This document shows positions 1 through 7,778 of a DNA stretch of 64,000 bases, piece by piece. Below the pieces are notes generated by a model that was not told the DNA's origin, made no database searches, and worked only from the letters and a program-made list of their open reading frames with translations. Each line of letters starts with the position of its first letter. Within the stretch, counting starts at the first letter, position 1. The DNA is from Gaiellasilicea sp963731615 (lineage in GTDB: Bacteria > Actinomycetota > Thermoleophilia > Gaiellales > Gaiellaceae). The DNA lies in assembly GCA_963731615.1 (NCBI GenBank), contig CAVSWD010000001.1, forward strand, positions 248,001 through 312,000. Direction: 5' to 3'. The position numbers and the translations under genes are program-made.

Positions 1-1
1 C

Positions 2-208
2 TCGCTCTACTTCAGCTCGGACCTGCAGACGCTCCGGGCGCTGTACCCCGATAACGCTCAACTGCAGGAGCTCGGCGACGAGTCCAGGCTGGTCGTTTCC
101 GAACCCCTCGGCGACCTCCCAGGAGCCTGGAACGAAGTGCCCGAGTCGAGCTGGGGCGTCGTCCAGCCCGGGCAGGACGAGATCCAGGAATTCACGCCGG
201 CCGCATGA
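2..208 (+). CDS. Class II glutamine amidotransferase, C-terminal fragment
   Basis: Open from the left edge of the window to a TGA at 206-208, so only the last 68 residues are present. The tail reads LYFSSDLQTLR...LVVSEPLGDLPGAWNEVPESS and ends in an Asp/Glu-containing segment. This matches my memory of the C-terminus of YafJ-like class II (Ntn-type) glutamine amidotransferases of Actinobacteria, where the VSEPL and W-x-EVPE stretches form the last strands of the amidohydrolase sandwich. The catalytic N-terminal Cys lies outside the window, so activity cannot be judged. About 250 nt without an evident gene follow it, so it is probably transcriptionally separate from the next genes. Confidence 0.6.
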   Translation, partial: SLYFSSDLQTLRALYPDNAQLQELGDESRLVVSEPLGDLPGAWNEVPESSWGVVQPGQDEIQEFTPAA

Positions 209-459
209 GCGCACTTGCCGATGTCCGAAACGACGGCGGGGGTGCGTACTTCGGATCCGGTTCGGCCGCGTAAAGCGCGAGGAGGCCGAGAGCGTCCGCA
301 GCGGACATGGTTCATCGCGTGCAGTCAGCTCGGGAAGCAAGAGCGACCGCGACTCGATCGCGCGTCGGCAGCGGGTGGCAGCAGAGCCCTGTGCGGTCAC
401 GAACCCTTGTTCGCACCGACCTCTTGGAAGTCCAACTGATTACGGCATAGGCTCGCGCT

Positions 460-612
460 GTGGAGCAGTGGGACTACAAGACGATCGTGTTGACCGGCGG
501 CTTCATGGGCCGGCACAAGGAGGCGCTGAATCGTGCCGAGTTCGAGAAGAACCTCCACGCGCTGGGTCCTCGAGCACGCAGGCCGCCCACGACGTGGAGA
601 TGCTCATGGTGA
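460..612 (+). pseudogene. DUF4177-like gene stub, truncated
   Basis: A GTG-started 50-codon frame whose first ~34 residues (VEQWDYKTIVLTGGFMGR then a helix ending NLHALG) look like the N-terminal half of DUF4177 domains. These small proteins begin with E/Q-W-x-YK and continue with a helix ending LN-x-LG-x-EGWEL. The expected EGWEL half is missing: right after the LG the sequence runs into unrelated residues and stops at 612, overlapping the next gene's start. I read it as a 3'-truncated remnant left by a deletion or insertion event. The 209-459 interval before it shows nothing I recognise. The function of DUF4177 is unknown. Confidence 0.4.
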
Positions 613-1457
613 AGTTGACCGTCGGGATGGCGACCTTCAACGACTTCGACGGTGTCTTCTTTACGTTGCAGGCGCTGCGTCTGTATCAGGACACGGACAG
701 CGTCGAGCTCTTGGTAGTCGACAATTTCGGTTGCGATTCGACGAAGGAGTTCGTCGAGCAGTGGGCGGAGGGGCGATACATCCTCGCCAACGAGACGCAA
801 GGAACCGCCGCCCCTCGAGACCGCGTCTTCCAGGAGGCCTTAGGCGATGCCGTCCTCTGCTGCGACTCCCACGTCCTGTTCGCGCCCGGGGTGATCGGCC
901 GACTGAGGGCGTTCTACGACGACCACCCTGAGTGTGACGACCTCCTGCAGGGCCCGTTGCTGTACGACGACCTGCAGAACCTGACGACCCACTTCGGCCC
1001 GGAGTGGGGGGCGCAGATGTGGGGAGCCTGGGCTGTCGATCCTCGCGGACTCGATCCAGAGTCGGAGCCGTTCGAGATACCCATGCAAGGTCTTGGGGCT
1101 TTCAGTTGCCGTAGGAGCGCCTGGCTCGGCTTCAACCCACGCTTCCGCGGTTTCGGAGGCGAAGAGGGCTACATTCACGAGAAGTTCCGGCAGGCCGGCC
1201 ACAGAACGCTGTGCTTACCGTGGTTTCGGTGGATGCACCGGTTCGGACGGCCGACAGGTGTCCTCTACCAGAACACATCAGAGGACAGGCTGCACAACTA
1301 CGTGGTCGGACACGCCGAGCTCGGACTAGACCTTGCGCCCGTCGTCAACCATTTCGCCAACTTTCTGCCGGAAGAGACGGTCGCCCGCGTCACTGCAGCG
1401 GCGCTGTGGGAGGATCTCGACGCTCTGCCCGATGTCGGCCCGCCGACGTCTGCCTGA
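600..1457 (+). CDS. Family 2 (GT27-like) glycosyltransferase with DSH motif
   Basis: GT-A type glycosyltransferase of 285 aa from ATG 600 (606 is also possible). The N-terminus shows the family 2 opening strand KLTVGMATFNDFDGV and then LLVVDN. The metal-binding motif is CCDSHVLF near residue 86, that is D-x-H rather than D-x-D. Near residue 195 follows GFGGEEGYIHEKFRQAGHRT, which resembles the acceptor-side segment (WGGEN-E-SFR-W) of polypeptide GalNAc-transferases. Sugar donor and acceptor cannot be read from sequence. It lies just ahead of a DUF2079 membrane protein on the same strand, near a Thr/Pro-rich secreted protein that could serve as acceptor (inference). No signal peptide, so cytoplasmic or peripheral. 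Confidence 0.75.
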   Translation: MLMVKLTVGMATFNDFDGVFFTLQALRLYQDTDSVELLVVDNFGCDSTKEFVEQWAEGRYILANETQGTAAPRDRVFQEALGDAVLCCDSHVLFAPGVIGRLRAFYDDHPECDDLLQGPLLYDDLQNLTTHFGPEWGAQMWGAWAVDPRGLDPESEPFEIPMQGLGAFSCRRSAWLGFNPRFRGFGGEEGYIHEKFRQAGHRTLCLPWFRWMHRFGRPTGVLYQNTSEDRLHNYVVGHAELGLDLAPVVNHFANFLPEETVARVTAAALWEDLDALPDVGPPTSA

Positions 1458-1531
1458 CAGTTGGGCGCCCCGATTGTGGACCGATGACCGCGTCGGCCGT
1501 ACAGTCAGGACGCGTACGTGCAGGAACACAC

Positions 1532-3115
1532 ATGGGTTCGGATTGTTCAACGGAGGACGCGGCGACCGCTGAACGACTGCGTCCTTGGCGAGCGGTCACG
1601 TCCGCGGTCGGTTGGATCCAGGCGACGGTGCCTCGCCGCCTCTTGTTGGGATGCATGGTCGCCTTCGTGCTCATCTACGGCCCCCTCGTGTACCGGCGCC
1701 ACGATCGGTTCGCCTCGTTCACGCTCGACATGGCCATCTTCGACCAAGCGACCTGGCTCATCGCGCAAAACGACGGACTGTTCATGTCGATCCGCGGCCT
1801 GGAGATCCTCGGGCACCACGCCAACTTGGCTCTGTGGTTGATTGCACCCTTCTACTGGCTGGGCGCTGGACCACACTTCCTGAACCTTCTGCAGGTCGGA
1901 TCGCTCGCGCTCGGCGCCATCCCGGTGTTCCTGATCGCCAAGGAGCGGCTGGAGGACGAGTGGTTCGCGCTCGTGATGGCGGCCGCCTTCCTCGCCCACC
2001 CGTCGCTTGGCTTCTTCGCGTGGGAGCTCTTTCACCCGGAGACCATGGCGATCACTGGCCTGCTGCTGGCCTACTGGTTTGGGCTAAGAAAGCATTGGAC
2101 GGGGTTCGGCATCTCGCTCGTCTACGCCGTCTCGTGGAAGGAAGACGTGGCGCTGTCGGCCGCCGCGCTCGGCGTCGTCCTCCTCGTGCGGCACCAGCGG
2201 AAGGCTGGGCTGATCACGCTCGTCACATCGACGGCGTATTTCGTGTTCGTCAATCGCGGGCTGCTGCCCACGGTCGCGGGATCCACGTTCTACAACCACC
2301 TGTTCGGCGATCTAGGCGAGACCCCCACAGAGGTGGCGCTTACCGCGGTCAGCGACCCCGGGAAGATTGCAGACAAGATCTTCGCAGCTGACGCACGCAC
2401 TTTCGTGTGGCAGCTCGCCGGTCCCTTCGCTCTGCTCGCCGTGCTCGGGCCGGTCCCCTTCCTCATCGGTGCACCCCAGCTGTTCATCGATCTGATCTCG
2501 TCGGCCGGCTTCACTCGCGTCTACACCTATCACTACGCCGCTCTCCCCATGGTGGGCATCGTCCTCGCATCGATCGAAGGGTTTGGCCGGATCAGCCGCT
2601 GGCGCCCGTCGCTGCGTCCGTTCTTCATCGGCCTTCTCGCCGCGTCGGCCGCGTCGGGCGCCGTCGCCTGGGGTGTGTCGCCTATCGGGCATCAGTACGA
2701 CAAGGGTTGGTGGCCGTTGGCGCCCGATGCCCGACTCGAGACAAAACGCTACGTGGTGACGATCCCGCCTGGCGACGCCGCGGTCGCCGCTACGTACCAC
2801 TTCACACCGCACATGACGCACCGGCGATCGATCTACGACTTCCCGAGCCCGTGGTTCTCGAGCAACTGGGGTGTCGCCGGCGAGAACCTCCACGATCCAA
2901 ACGTTGTCGAGTGGCTCGTGATCGACCGGCAGGTCATCGGTCCCGCCGACCTCGCCTTGCTCGACTATCTGCTTGACAACGGCGAGTTCGAGACGGCGTT
3001 CCAGAAACACGAGATCGTAGTTGCACGGCGCGTGCGCAACAATCTAGGGCCTCGGGTGACACGCGACGAACTGGCCCCCACCGCGACGACACCCACTTCG
3101 ATCGCCTCCCCCTGA
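1532..3115 (+). CDS. DUF2079 polytopic membrane protein
   Basis: 527 aa from ATG 1532, chosen because AGGA lies 6 nt upstream (1522-1525); an in-frame ATG at 1484 has no ribosome site. A cytoplasmic N-terminal ~30 residues precedes a first membrane helix (LLLGCMVAFVLIYGPLV), then about ten hydrophobic segments up to residue ~380 and a soluble C-terminal domain of ~130 residues. FTLDMAIFDQATW followed by GHHANLALWL is typical of DUF2079. That family is generally grouped with GT-C membrane glycosyltransferases using lipid-linked sugars, so an acidic residue such as the D in LDMAIFDQ could be catalytic (inference). It follows the DSH glycosyltransferase by 74 nt on the same strand and may be co-transcribed. 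Confidence 0.8.
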   Translation: MGSDCSTEDAATAERLRPWRAVTSAVGWIQATVPRRLLLGCMVAFVLIYGPLVYRRHDRFASFTLDMAIFDQATWLIAQNDGLFMSIRGLEILGHHANLALWLIAPFYWLGAGPHFLNLLQVGSLALGAIPVFLIAKERLEDEWFALVMAAAFLAHPSLGFFAWELFHPETMAITGLLLAYWFGLRKHWTGFGISLVYAVSWKEDVALSAAALGVVLLVRHQRKAGLITLVTSTAYFVFVNRGLLPTVAGSTFYNHLFGDLGETPTEVALTAVSDPGKIADKIFAADARTFVWQLAGPFALLAVLGPVPFLIGAPQLFIDLISSAGFTRVYTYHYAALPMVGIVLASIEGFGRISRWRPSLRPFFIGLLAASAASGAVAWGVSPIGHQYDKGWWPLAPDARLETKRYVVTIPPGDAAVAATYHFTPHMTHRRSIYDFPSPWFSSNWGVAGENLHDPNVVEWLVIDRQVIGPADLALLDYLLDNGEFETAFQKHEIVVARRVRNNLGPRVTRDELAPTATTPTSIASP

Positions 3116-3166
3116 CTTCGAGCATGTGCGCTCGCGCGGGAGTCGACTTTCTGTTATCGACCGCCG

Positions 3167-3536
3167 CTACGCCGCCATCGTAGTAGTCGGAACGGTCGTG
3201 GTGGTCGGCGGTGCAATCGTGGTCGTCAGGGCGCTCCTCGTCGGAACCGTCGTGGTCGAATCGTGGTAGTCGGGACGATCGTGGTGGTCGGAGCGATCGT
3301 TGTCGTGGGAGGCGCGGTAGTCGTTGTCGTGGGAGGCGCGGTAGTCGTTGTCGTGGGAGGCCCGGTGGTCGGAGCGGTCGTTGTCGTGGGAGGCCCGGTG
3401 GTCGGAGCGATCGTTGTCGTGGGAGGCCCGGTAGTCGTCGTCGTGGGAGGCCCGGTAGTCGTCGTCGTGGGAGGCCCGGTCAGATCGTTGTCGTCGGAGG
3501 CCCGGTGGTCGGAACAATCGTCGTGGTCGTTCTCCC
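3167..3536 (-). repeat. Thr/Pro-coding tandem repeat array (24- and 33-nt units)
   Basis: Read on the minus strand the array encodes PPTTTT blocks. The commonest units are 24 nt (eight residues, PPTTTTTA or PPTTTTTG), interspersed with 33-nt units (PPTTTIAPTTG). Both sizes keep the frame, so the array was evolving as coding DNA. One unit at about 3455-3482 is 26 nt long and puts a TGA (3480-3482) into the upstream protein. After it the PPTTTT pattern continues in a second minus-strand frame to about 3255, then in a third to a TAG at 3167. An undisturbed reading would extend the PqqD-domain protein by about 100 Thr/Pro-rich residues. Confidence 0.75.
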
Positions 3537-3932
3537 ACGGAACTTCGGGAGCGAAGCTTTGGCGGGCCTGACAGACGCACCCAGCGAGATGATGGTCGGG
3601 GCCATGACCCCGGCTGCGACACCTGCTGCCCCTTGGAGCAGCTTCCGACGTGTGATAGCCGAGGCTGTCGAGTCCGACGGCGCCTCCAGCAGATTCGCCT
3701 CTGTGAGCTGATCCAGTGCCAGCAGTACAAGCTGCTCGTCTGGAACTGTCGTCGTCTCGAGAGCGACGATCTCGGCGAGCTCGGCTGTCGAGCGCCGACC
3801 GTCGCAGTGACGCCAGACGATGGCAGCGGTCGCGTTCAAGATGTGGAGATGCCCGTCTTCTTCGTCTAAGACGGCGAACTGGCCTCCCAAGTCTCGAAGT
3901 CGAAGTCCGGACTGCCGGGCACGTGGATACAT
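3480..3932 (-). CDS. PqqD-domain protein with internal twin-arginine segment and Thr/Pro tail
   Basis: 150 aa as written, ATG at 3932 with a strong AGGAGG 11 nt upstream (complement of 3944-3949). Residues ~1-85 are a PqqD-type winged-helix domain (LRDLGGQFAVLDEEDGHLH, then LNATAAIVWRHCDGRRS and an acidic helix), the fold that binds leader peptides in RiPP systems. Residues ~94-125 read RRKLLQGAAG, a hydrophobic stretch and an Ala-rich end, like a twin-arginine export signal placed inside the protein. The rest is the start of a Thr/Pro repeat tail cut by a frame break at 3480. Known elsewhere: PqqD-like proteins with a C-terminal RR segment occur in Actinobacteria without an assigned role. 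Inference: a membrane-tethered, mucin-like surface protein. Confidence 0.7.
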   Translation of the reverse strand: MYPRARQSGLRLRDLGGQFAVLDEEDGHLHILNATAAIVWRHCDGRRSTAELAEIVALETTTVPDEQLVLLALDQLTEANLLEAPSDSTASAITRRKLLQGAAGVAAGVMAPTIISLGASVRPAKASLPKFRGRTTTTIVPTTGPPTTTI

Positions 3933-4056
3933 TTGGGATGCTCCCTCCTATTCGCGCACAGGCTCGCCCGTGGGTCAACTCTAAAGTGGGTCAGCATACG
4001 CGTCAAGCGGCTCGCTCACGCTGACCGCCGACCGTCGACCGCGCGTGCAGGTCACA

Positions 4057-4881
4057 ATGAGGACGATGAAGCGGGCTCATCCAAAGCCGGTGGGCGTCAA
4101 AGCTGTGAGCGGTACTCACCGCCAGACCGACGACGGCGCGGGCTTCGATTACTCGGGTATACCCGAAGGCTTTTATCAGAGGGTCCTCGAGCGCGGGCAT
4201 CCCATTCGCCGTGCGTGGCACCTGCAGAAGTTCCAGCGTGTCATCGAGTGCCTGCCCGAGCGACGCGGGCAAGCGATCCTCGACGTGGGGTGCTCCGCCG
4301 GAACCTTCCTGTCGCTTGTCGACGAGGGATGGTTCACGCGCCAACTGGGCGTCGACATCATCGACAAGCAGGTGCGCTATGCGAACGCTCGTTTCGGATG
4401 CGAGCGTCGCCGGTTTCGCTGTATCCCGCATATCGAGGCGCTCGCCGACATAGGTGGGTCATTCGACGTAGTCACCGTGATCGAGGTCATCGAGCATTTG
4501 CCGCCGCGCGAGATTCGCGCGCTGCTAGAGCGCGCGAGCGCGATGCTCGTTCCGGGCGGAAAGCTCATTCTTTCGACGCCGAACTACGCCTCGACCTGGC
4601 CGCTGCTCGAATTCTTGCTCAACCGCTTCAGCGACGTCAGCTACGAGGAGCAACACATTACGAAGTTCACTGCGTTCAACGCGGTGGGAAAGCTCGCGGA
4701 TATCGCGCCCGCGATACGCGAGCAGTTTTGCCTCGATTTCAAGACAACGACGCACTTCGCCGCCCCGTTTCTCGCGCCGCTGGGTCTCGAAACGTCGATG
4801 CGCATCTCCCGGGCCGTGCCGCACCGGCACTGGGGCAATCCGTTCGGGAACCTCGTGCTGATGCGCTATACGAGGGTGTAG
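4057..4881 (+). CDS. Class I SAM-dependent methyltransferase
   Basis: 274 aa from ATG 4057; GTG 4045 and ATG 4066 are alternatives. A ~60-residue N-terminal extension precedes motif I (ILDVGCSAGTFL), then motif II (LGVDIID), an acidic strand, and the post-motif FDVVTVIEVIEHLPPREI and LVPGGKLILSTPNY. This is the standard Methyltransf_23/UbiG-like Rossmann fold used for O-methylation of sugars or small molecules, and also for proteins. Transcribed divergently from the PqqD-domain gene, with 124 nt between starts that must contain both promoters. The context suggests methylation of a glycan or surface protein (inference). The substrate is unknown. Confidence 0.8.
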   Translation: MRTMKRAHPKPVGVKAVSGTHRQTDDGAGFDYSGIPEGFYQRVLERGHPIRRAWHLQKFQRVIECLPERRGQAILDVGCSAGTFLSLVDEGWFTRQLGVDIIDKQVRYANARFGCERRRFRCIPHIEALADIGGSFDVVTVIEVIEHLPPREIRALLERASAMLVPGGKLILSTPNYASTWPLLEFLLNRFSDVSYEEQHITKFTAFNAVGKLADIAPAIREQFCLDFKTTTHFAAPFLAPLGLETSMRISRAVPHRHWGNPFGNLVLMRYTRV

Positions 4882-5194
4882 AGGCGGTTCGGCGTCTCAG
4901 TGCCGCGAGATTCGATGAGCGCTGCTTGATCCGACAAACCTCGACCAAGGTTCCGTCGCAGAACGTCTGACTCTGTCCTTCGATCAGGCCGAGTGAAGAC
5001 ATCCATCGGCGTCCTGGCCTGATGGTCTCAGCGGAAACGGTGCGAATTCTCCACTGCTGGACTTCGAGGAAATGACCCGGCATACGAACGTCCGCCGCGC
5101 CGGGAACTCCTTCGGTGACTGCAGAGCCGGCGGACTGAGCGGAGAGAGCGTGGAGTACCAGGCGAGGCGCAACTGCCGAAGCACGCGAAAGTAG
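4882..5194. other. Intergenic, no gene recognised
   Basis: 313 nt between the methyltransferase and tRNA-Ser. I translated both strands by eye and see neither a conserved domain nor a convincing ribosome site. Short frames exist only because the DNA is GC-rich. No clear hairpin with a T-run was found. It may be a remnant of a decayed gene. Confidence 0.4.
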
Positions 5195-5281
5195 CGGCGG
5201 GGCTGGGATTCGAACCCAGGAGACGCTTGCACGCCCAACGGTTTTCAAGACCGCCCCGTTCGACCGCTCCGGCACCCCGCC
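5195..5281 (-). tRNA. trnS-UGA: tRNA-Ser (anticodon UGA)
   Basis: 87 nt on the minus strand. The acceptor stem GGCGGGG pairs with CCCCGCC, discriminator base G at 5195. The anticodon loop CTTGAAA gives UGA, reading UCA and UCG codons. A long class II variable arm lies between the anticodon and T arms, and the T stem-loop is CTGGG-TTCGAAT-CCCAG (5203-5219). The 3' CCA is not encoded. It sits just downstream of serS on the same strand, so the tRNA and its synthetase may be transcribed together. Confidence 0.93.
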
Positions 5282-5336
5282 CGGGACGACGAGTCTAGTC
5301 GCGGGACTCTGTTGCTTTGTAACCAAGCTCTCCGCG

Positions 5337-6536
5337 CTAGCGCTCAACCCGCTCGGGGGCGCCGTACGGCCGCAGCGCGTCCGGCACCCTGCCCTGGAAG
5401 TTCTCCAGGATCGCGAGCAGGGCGCGGTCGGTGACCATCGTCCCGTTCAGCGTGTGCAGCGGCTCGATCCCGCTCTCGCCGCGGGCGCGGATCCCGAGCC
5501 GGCGCGACTGGAAGTCGGTCGTGTTCGAGCACGACGTGATCTCGCGGTAGCGCTCCTGCGACGGGAACCACGCCTCGATGTCGAACTTCTTCGCCGCCGG
5601 CGCGCCGAGGTCGCCGGCGGCGACGTTGACGACGCGGTAGGGGAGCTCCAGCTTCTGCGCGAACGCCTCCTCGAGCGCGAGCATCCGCTCGTGCTCGGGC
5701 CACGACTCGGCAGGGGTCGTGTAGACGAACATCTCCACCTTGTTGAACTGGTGGACGCGGAACATCCCGCGCGTGTCCTTGCCGGCCGCGCCGGCCTCGC
5801 GGCGGAAGTTGGTCGAGAAGCCGGCGTAGCGGAGCGGCAGCTCCTCGGCGGGGAGGATCTCGCCCATGTGCAGCCCGGCGAGCGCGACTTCGGACGTTCC
5901 GGTCAGGTAGAGATCGTCGTCGGCGAGCGCGTAGATGTTCGAGCGCTCGGTGGGGAAGAAGCCGGTGCCGGTCATCGCCTCCTCGCGGACGAGCACGGGC
6001 GGCAACACGGGTGTGAACCCGTTCTTGACCAGATGGTCGAGCGCGGCGCGGTAGAGCGAAAACGCGAGCAACGCCGTGTCGCCGATCAGGTAGCCGAACC
6101 GCGATCCGGAGAGGCGCGCCGCGCGCTCCATGTCGAAGCGCCCGATCTCGGTGTGCTCGAGCGCCTCCGCCAGCTGCGGCGGCTCGCCGGAGCGCGAGAG
6201 CTCGACCGCGTCGTCCTCCTCGAGCCCGTCGGGGACCGACTCGTGCGGGGGGTTCGGCACCTGCGCGAGCAGGTCGTCCCGGGTCGCCTCGGCCGCTGCG
6301 TACTCCTCCTCGGCTGCGCGGAGCTGCTCCTTCACCTGCTGCAGCTCGGCGAGCTGCTCGGGCGAGGGCTTGCCCTTCAGCTTTGTCTTCCCGCGCAGCT
6401 CGTCGATCTGCGGGACGAGCGCGCGCCAGCGCTCGTCGGCTTCGAGCAGGGCGTCGAACGCCTCGGCCGCGCCTTTCCGCGCCAGCGCCGCCCGGTAGGC
6501 GGCCGGGTCGTTGCGTGCGGCCTTGAGGTCGATCAT
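5337..6536 (-). CDS. serS: Seryl-tRNA synthetase
   Basis: 399 aa, ATG at 6536, TAG at 5337-5339; typical length is about 420. Residues 1-100 form the two-helix tRNA-binding arm (MIDLKAARNDPAAYRAAL start, Lys/Glu-rich coiled coil). The class II core follows: TGTSEVAL, motif 2 FRREAGAAGKDTRGMFRVHQ and motif 3 with NGT and a RALLAILENFQ helix. It ligates serine to tRNA-Ser, whose gene lies 55 nt downstream. Its ATG overlaps the TGA of the upstream HAD gene (ATGA), indicating translational coupling. Intact and well conserved. Confidence 0.96.
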   Translation of the reverse strand: MIDLKAARNDPAAYRAALARKGAAEAFDALLEADERWRALVPQIDELRGKTKLKGKPSPEQLAELQQVKEQLRAAEEEYAAAEATRDDLLAQVPNPPHESVPDGLEEDDAVELSRSGEPPQLAEALEHTEIGRFDMERAARLSGSRFGYLIGDTALLAFSLYRAALDHLVKNGFTPVLPPVLVREEAMTGTGFFPTERSNIYALADDDLYLTGTSEVALAGLHMGEILPAEELPLRYAGFSTNFRREAGAAGKDTRGMFRVHQFNKVEMFVYTTPAESWPEHERMLALEEAFAQKLELPYRVVNVAAGDLGAPAAKKFDIEAWFPSQERYREITSCSNTTDFQSRRLGIRARGESGIEPLHTLNGTMVTDRALLAILENFQGRVPDALRPYGAPERVER

Positions 6537-7331
6537 GCGCGTGAGTCTAGGACGGCTTCGAGCACCTGCGCGACCCCCTCCTCGGCCGGCCCCGGGCAGA
6601 GCCAGTCGGCGCGGGCCTTCAGCGCCTCGTGGCCGTTCTCGACCGCGATCGCGTAGCCCGCGCATTCGAGCAGCTCGAAGTCGTTCTCGCCGTCGCCGAA
6701 CGCGACCGTGCCGGTGAGTGGCGAAGCCGACGTGCTCCGCGACGAACGTGAGCCCGGTTCCCTTCGAGATCTGCGGGCTCGCGAGCTCGAGGAAGTAGGG
6801 CAGCGACTTGGCGATGAAGAGCCGCTCGCCGAACTGCTCGACGAGGCGCGGACGGAGCGCATCGAGGTCACCAGGATCGGCGACGACGACGAGCTTCGTC
6901 GGAGGCTGCTCCAGCCAGGCGACGAGATCCCCGACCGGCGTCACCGGCAGGTTCTGGAACTCGGCGTACGCGCGGGCATGCTCGGTCACCTCGGCGACGT
7001 AGAGCTCATCGCCGACATAGCAGTTGAGCCCGAAGCCGGCTGCCTGGACGGCCGCGATCGCGTCCCGCGCGAGCTCGACGGGAATCGGCTCGTGCAGGAG
7101 CCACTCGCCGCTCACCGGATCGACCACGGCCGCACCTTGGTAGCAGACGAGCGGCGCCCGGATCCCGGCTGCCTGCGCGTACGGGAGGACGGAGCGGTAC
7201 ATGCGGCCGGTTGCGATCACGAACGGGATCCCGGCGGCGTGTGCGGCTGCGATCGCGGCGATCGTGCGCGGCCGAAGCACGCCGTCCTCCGCGATCAAGG
7301 TGCGATCGAGGTCGCACACGAACGCCGTCAC
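6533..7331 (-). pseudogene. Cof-type HAD phosphatase, one frameshift
   Basis: Starts at GTG 7331 (VTAFVCDLDRTLIAEDG carries the HAD nucleophile motif DxD at residues 7-9). It continues through VIATGR (motif II), the type IIB cap domain and a Lys-containing SKGTGL segment. Near 6718 the frame changes by one base. The last third (TVAFGDGENDFELL, motif IV, then VENGHEALKARA) is in another frame and ends at TGA 6533-6535, overlapping the serS start. Both halves are conserved, so a one-base error or recent mutation is likely. Cof-type enzymes dephosphorylate small sugar or cofactor phosphates in the cytoplasm. Complete length would be ~265 aa, normal for the family. Confidence 0.8.
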
Positions 7332-7357
7332 CGGGCGCGGAAAGTCGGGTGGAAGGA

Positions 7358-7778
7358 TCAGCCGGAGGTCGACTCGACGACGTACGCGGCGACGTCGGCG
7401 ACTTCCTGTTCGCTCAGCTGATCGAACGCCGGCATCGCGCCTTTTCCGTTCGTGACCCGGTCGACGACGAGCGCGGCGTCGGGCTGGGTGTCGTCGAGGT
7501 TCGGGCCGACGTTCCCATTCGATCCCGCCGCCTCGAGCGTGTGGCAGCCGCCGCAGCCGGCCGAGGCGTAGATCGACTCGCCCGCAGCTGCGTCGCCCTC
7601 GACGGTCGGCGCCGGCGACCCCGTCGTCTCGGTCGGTCTCGGTCTCGGTTTCCGTGGTCGCCTCGGGCAGCGTGCCTTCGATCGTCTCCGGCGTCGGCGA
7701 CACTTCCTCGACGCCGCCGCAGCCGGCAACCCCGAGTGTGAGGGCAAGAAGCAGGAGCGGGAGCGCAGCGCGACGCAT
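7358..7778 (-). pseudogene. Secreted/lipoprotein cytochrome c, one frameshift
   Basis: ATG 7778 begins a lipoprotein signal (ALTLGVAGC lipobox), then an acidic Thr/Glu linker. Near 7632, inside the TETET run, the frame shifts by one base. The second part has the haem site CGGCH, the NVGPNL segment and the distal Met in GAMPAF. It ends at TGA 7358. If repaired it is a ~140-aa single-haem, class I-like cytochrome anchored outside the membrane, an electron carrier. The ATG is in frame with the preceding membrane-protein gene and no stop separates them (see findings). The indel in a low-complexity run could be a sequencing error. Confidence 0.8.

Noticed and set aside
1211..1531. N-terminal extension of the DUF2079 protein
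   Set aside because: The frame is open upstream through the glycosyltransferase gene, but those residues are Arg-rich shadow sequence. The first good ribosome site is before ATG 1532.
3263..3571. Plus-strand frame rich in Val/Gly (VVVVGGPVV repeats)
   Set aside because: It is the complement of the Thr/Pro repeat array. The minus strand gives a credible protein with start, ribosome site and domain; the plus strand has none of these.
4739..5347. 202-codon minus-strand frame across tRNA-Ser
   Set aside because: It runs through the tRNA gene and the antisense of the methyltransferase, and has no domain or ribosome site.
5454..6656. 400-codon plus-strand frame antisense to serS
   Set aside because: A shadow of serS: composition is Arg/Glu/Gly/Leu-rich without domains, while the minus strand carries all synthetase motifs.
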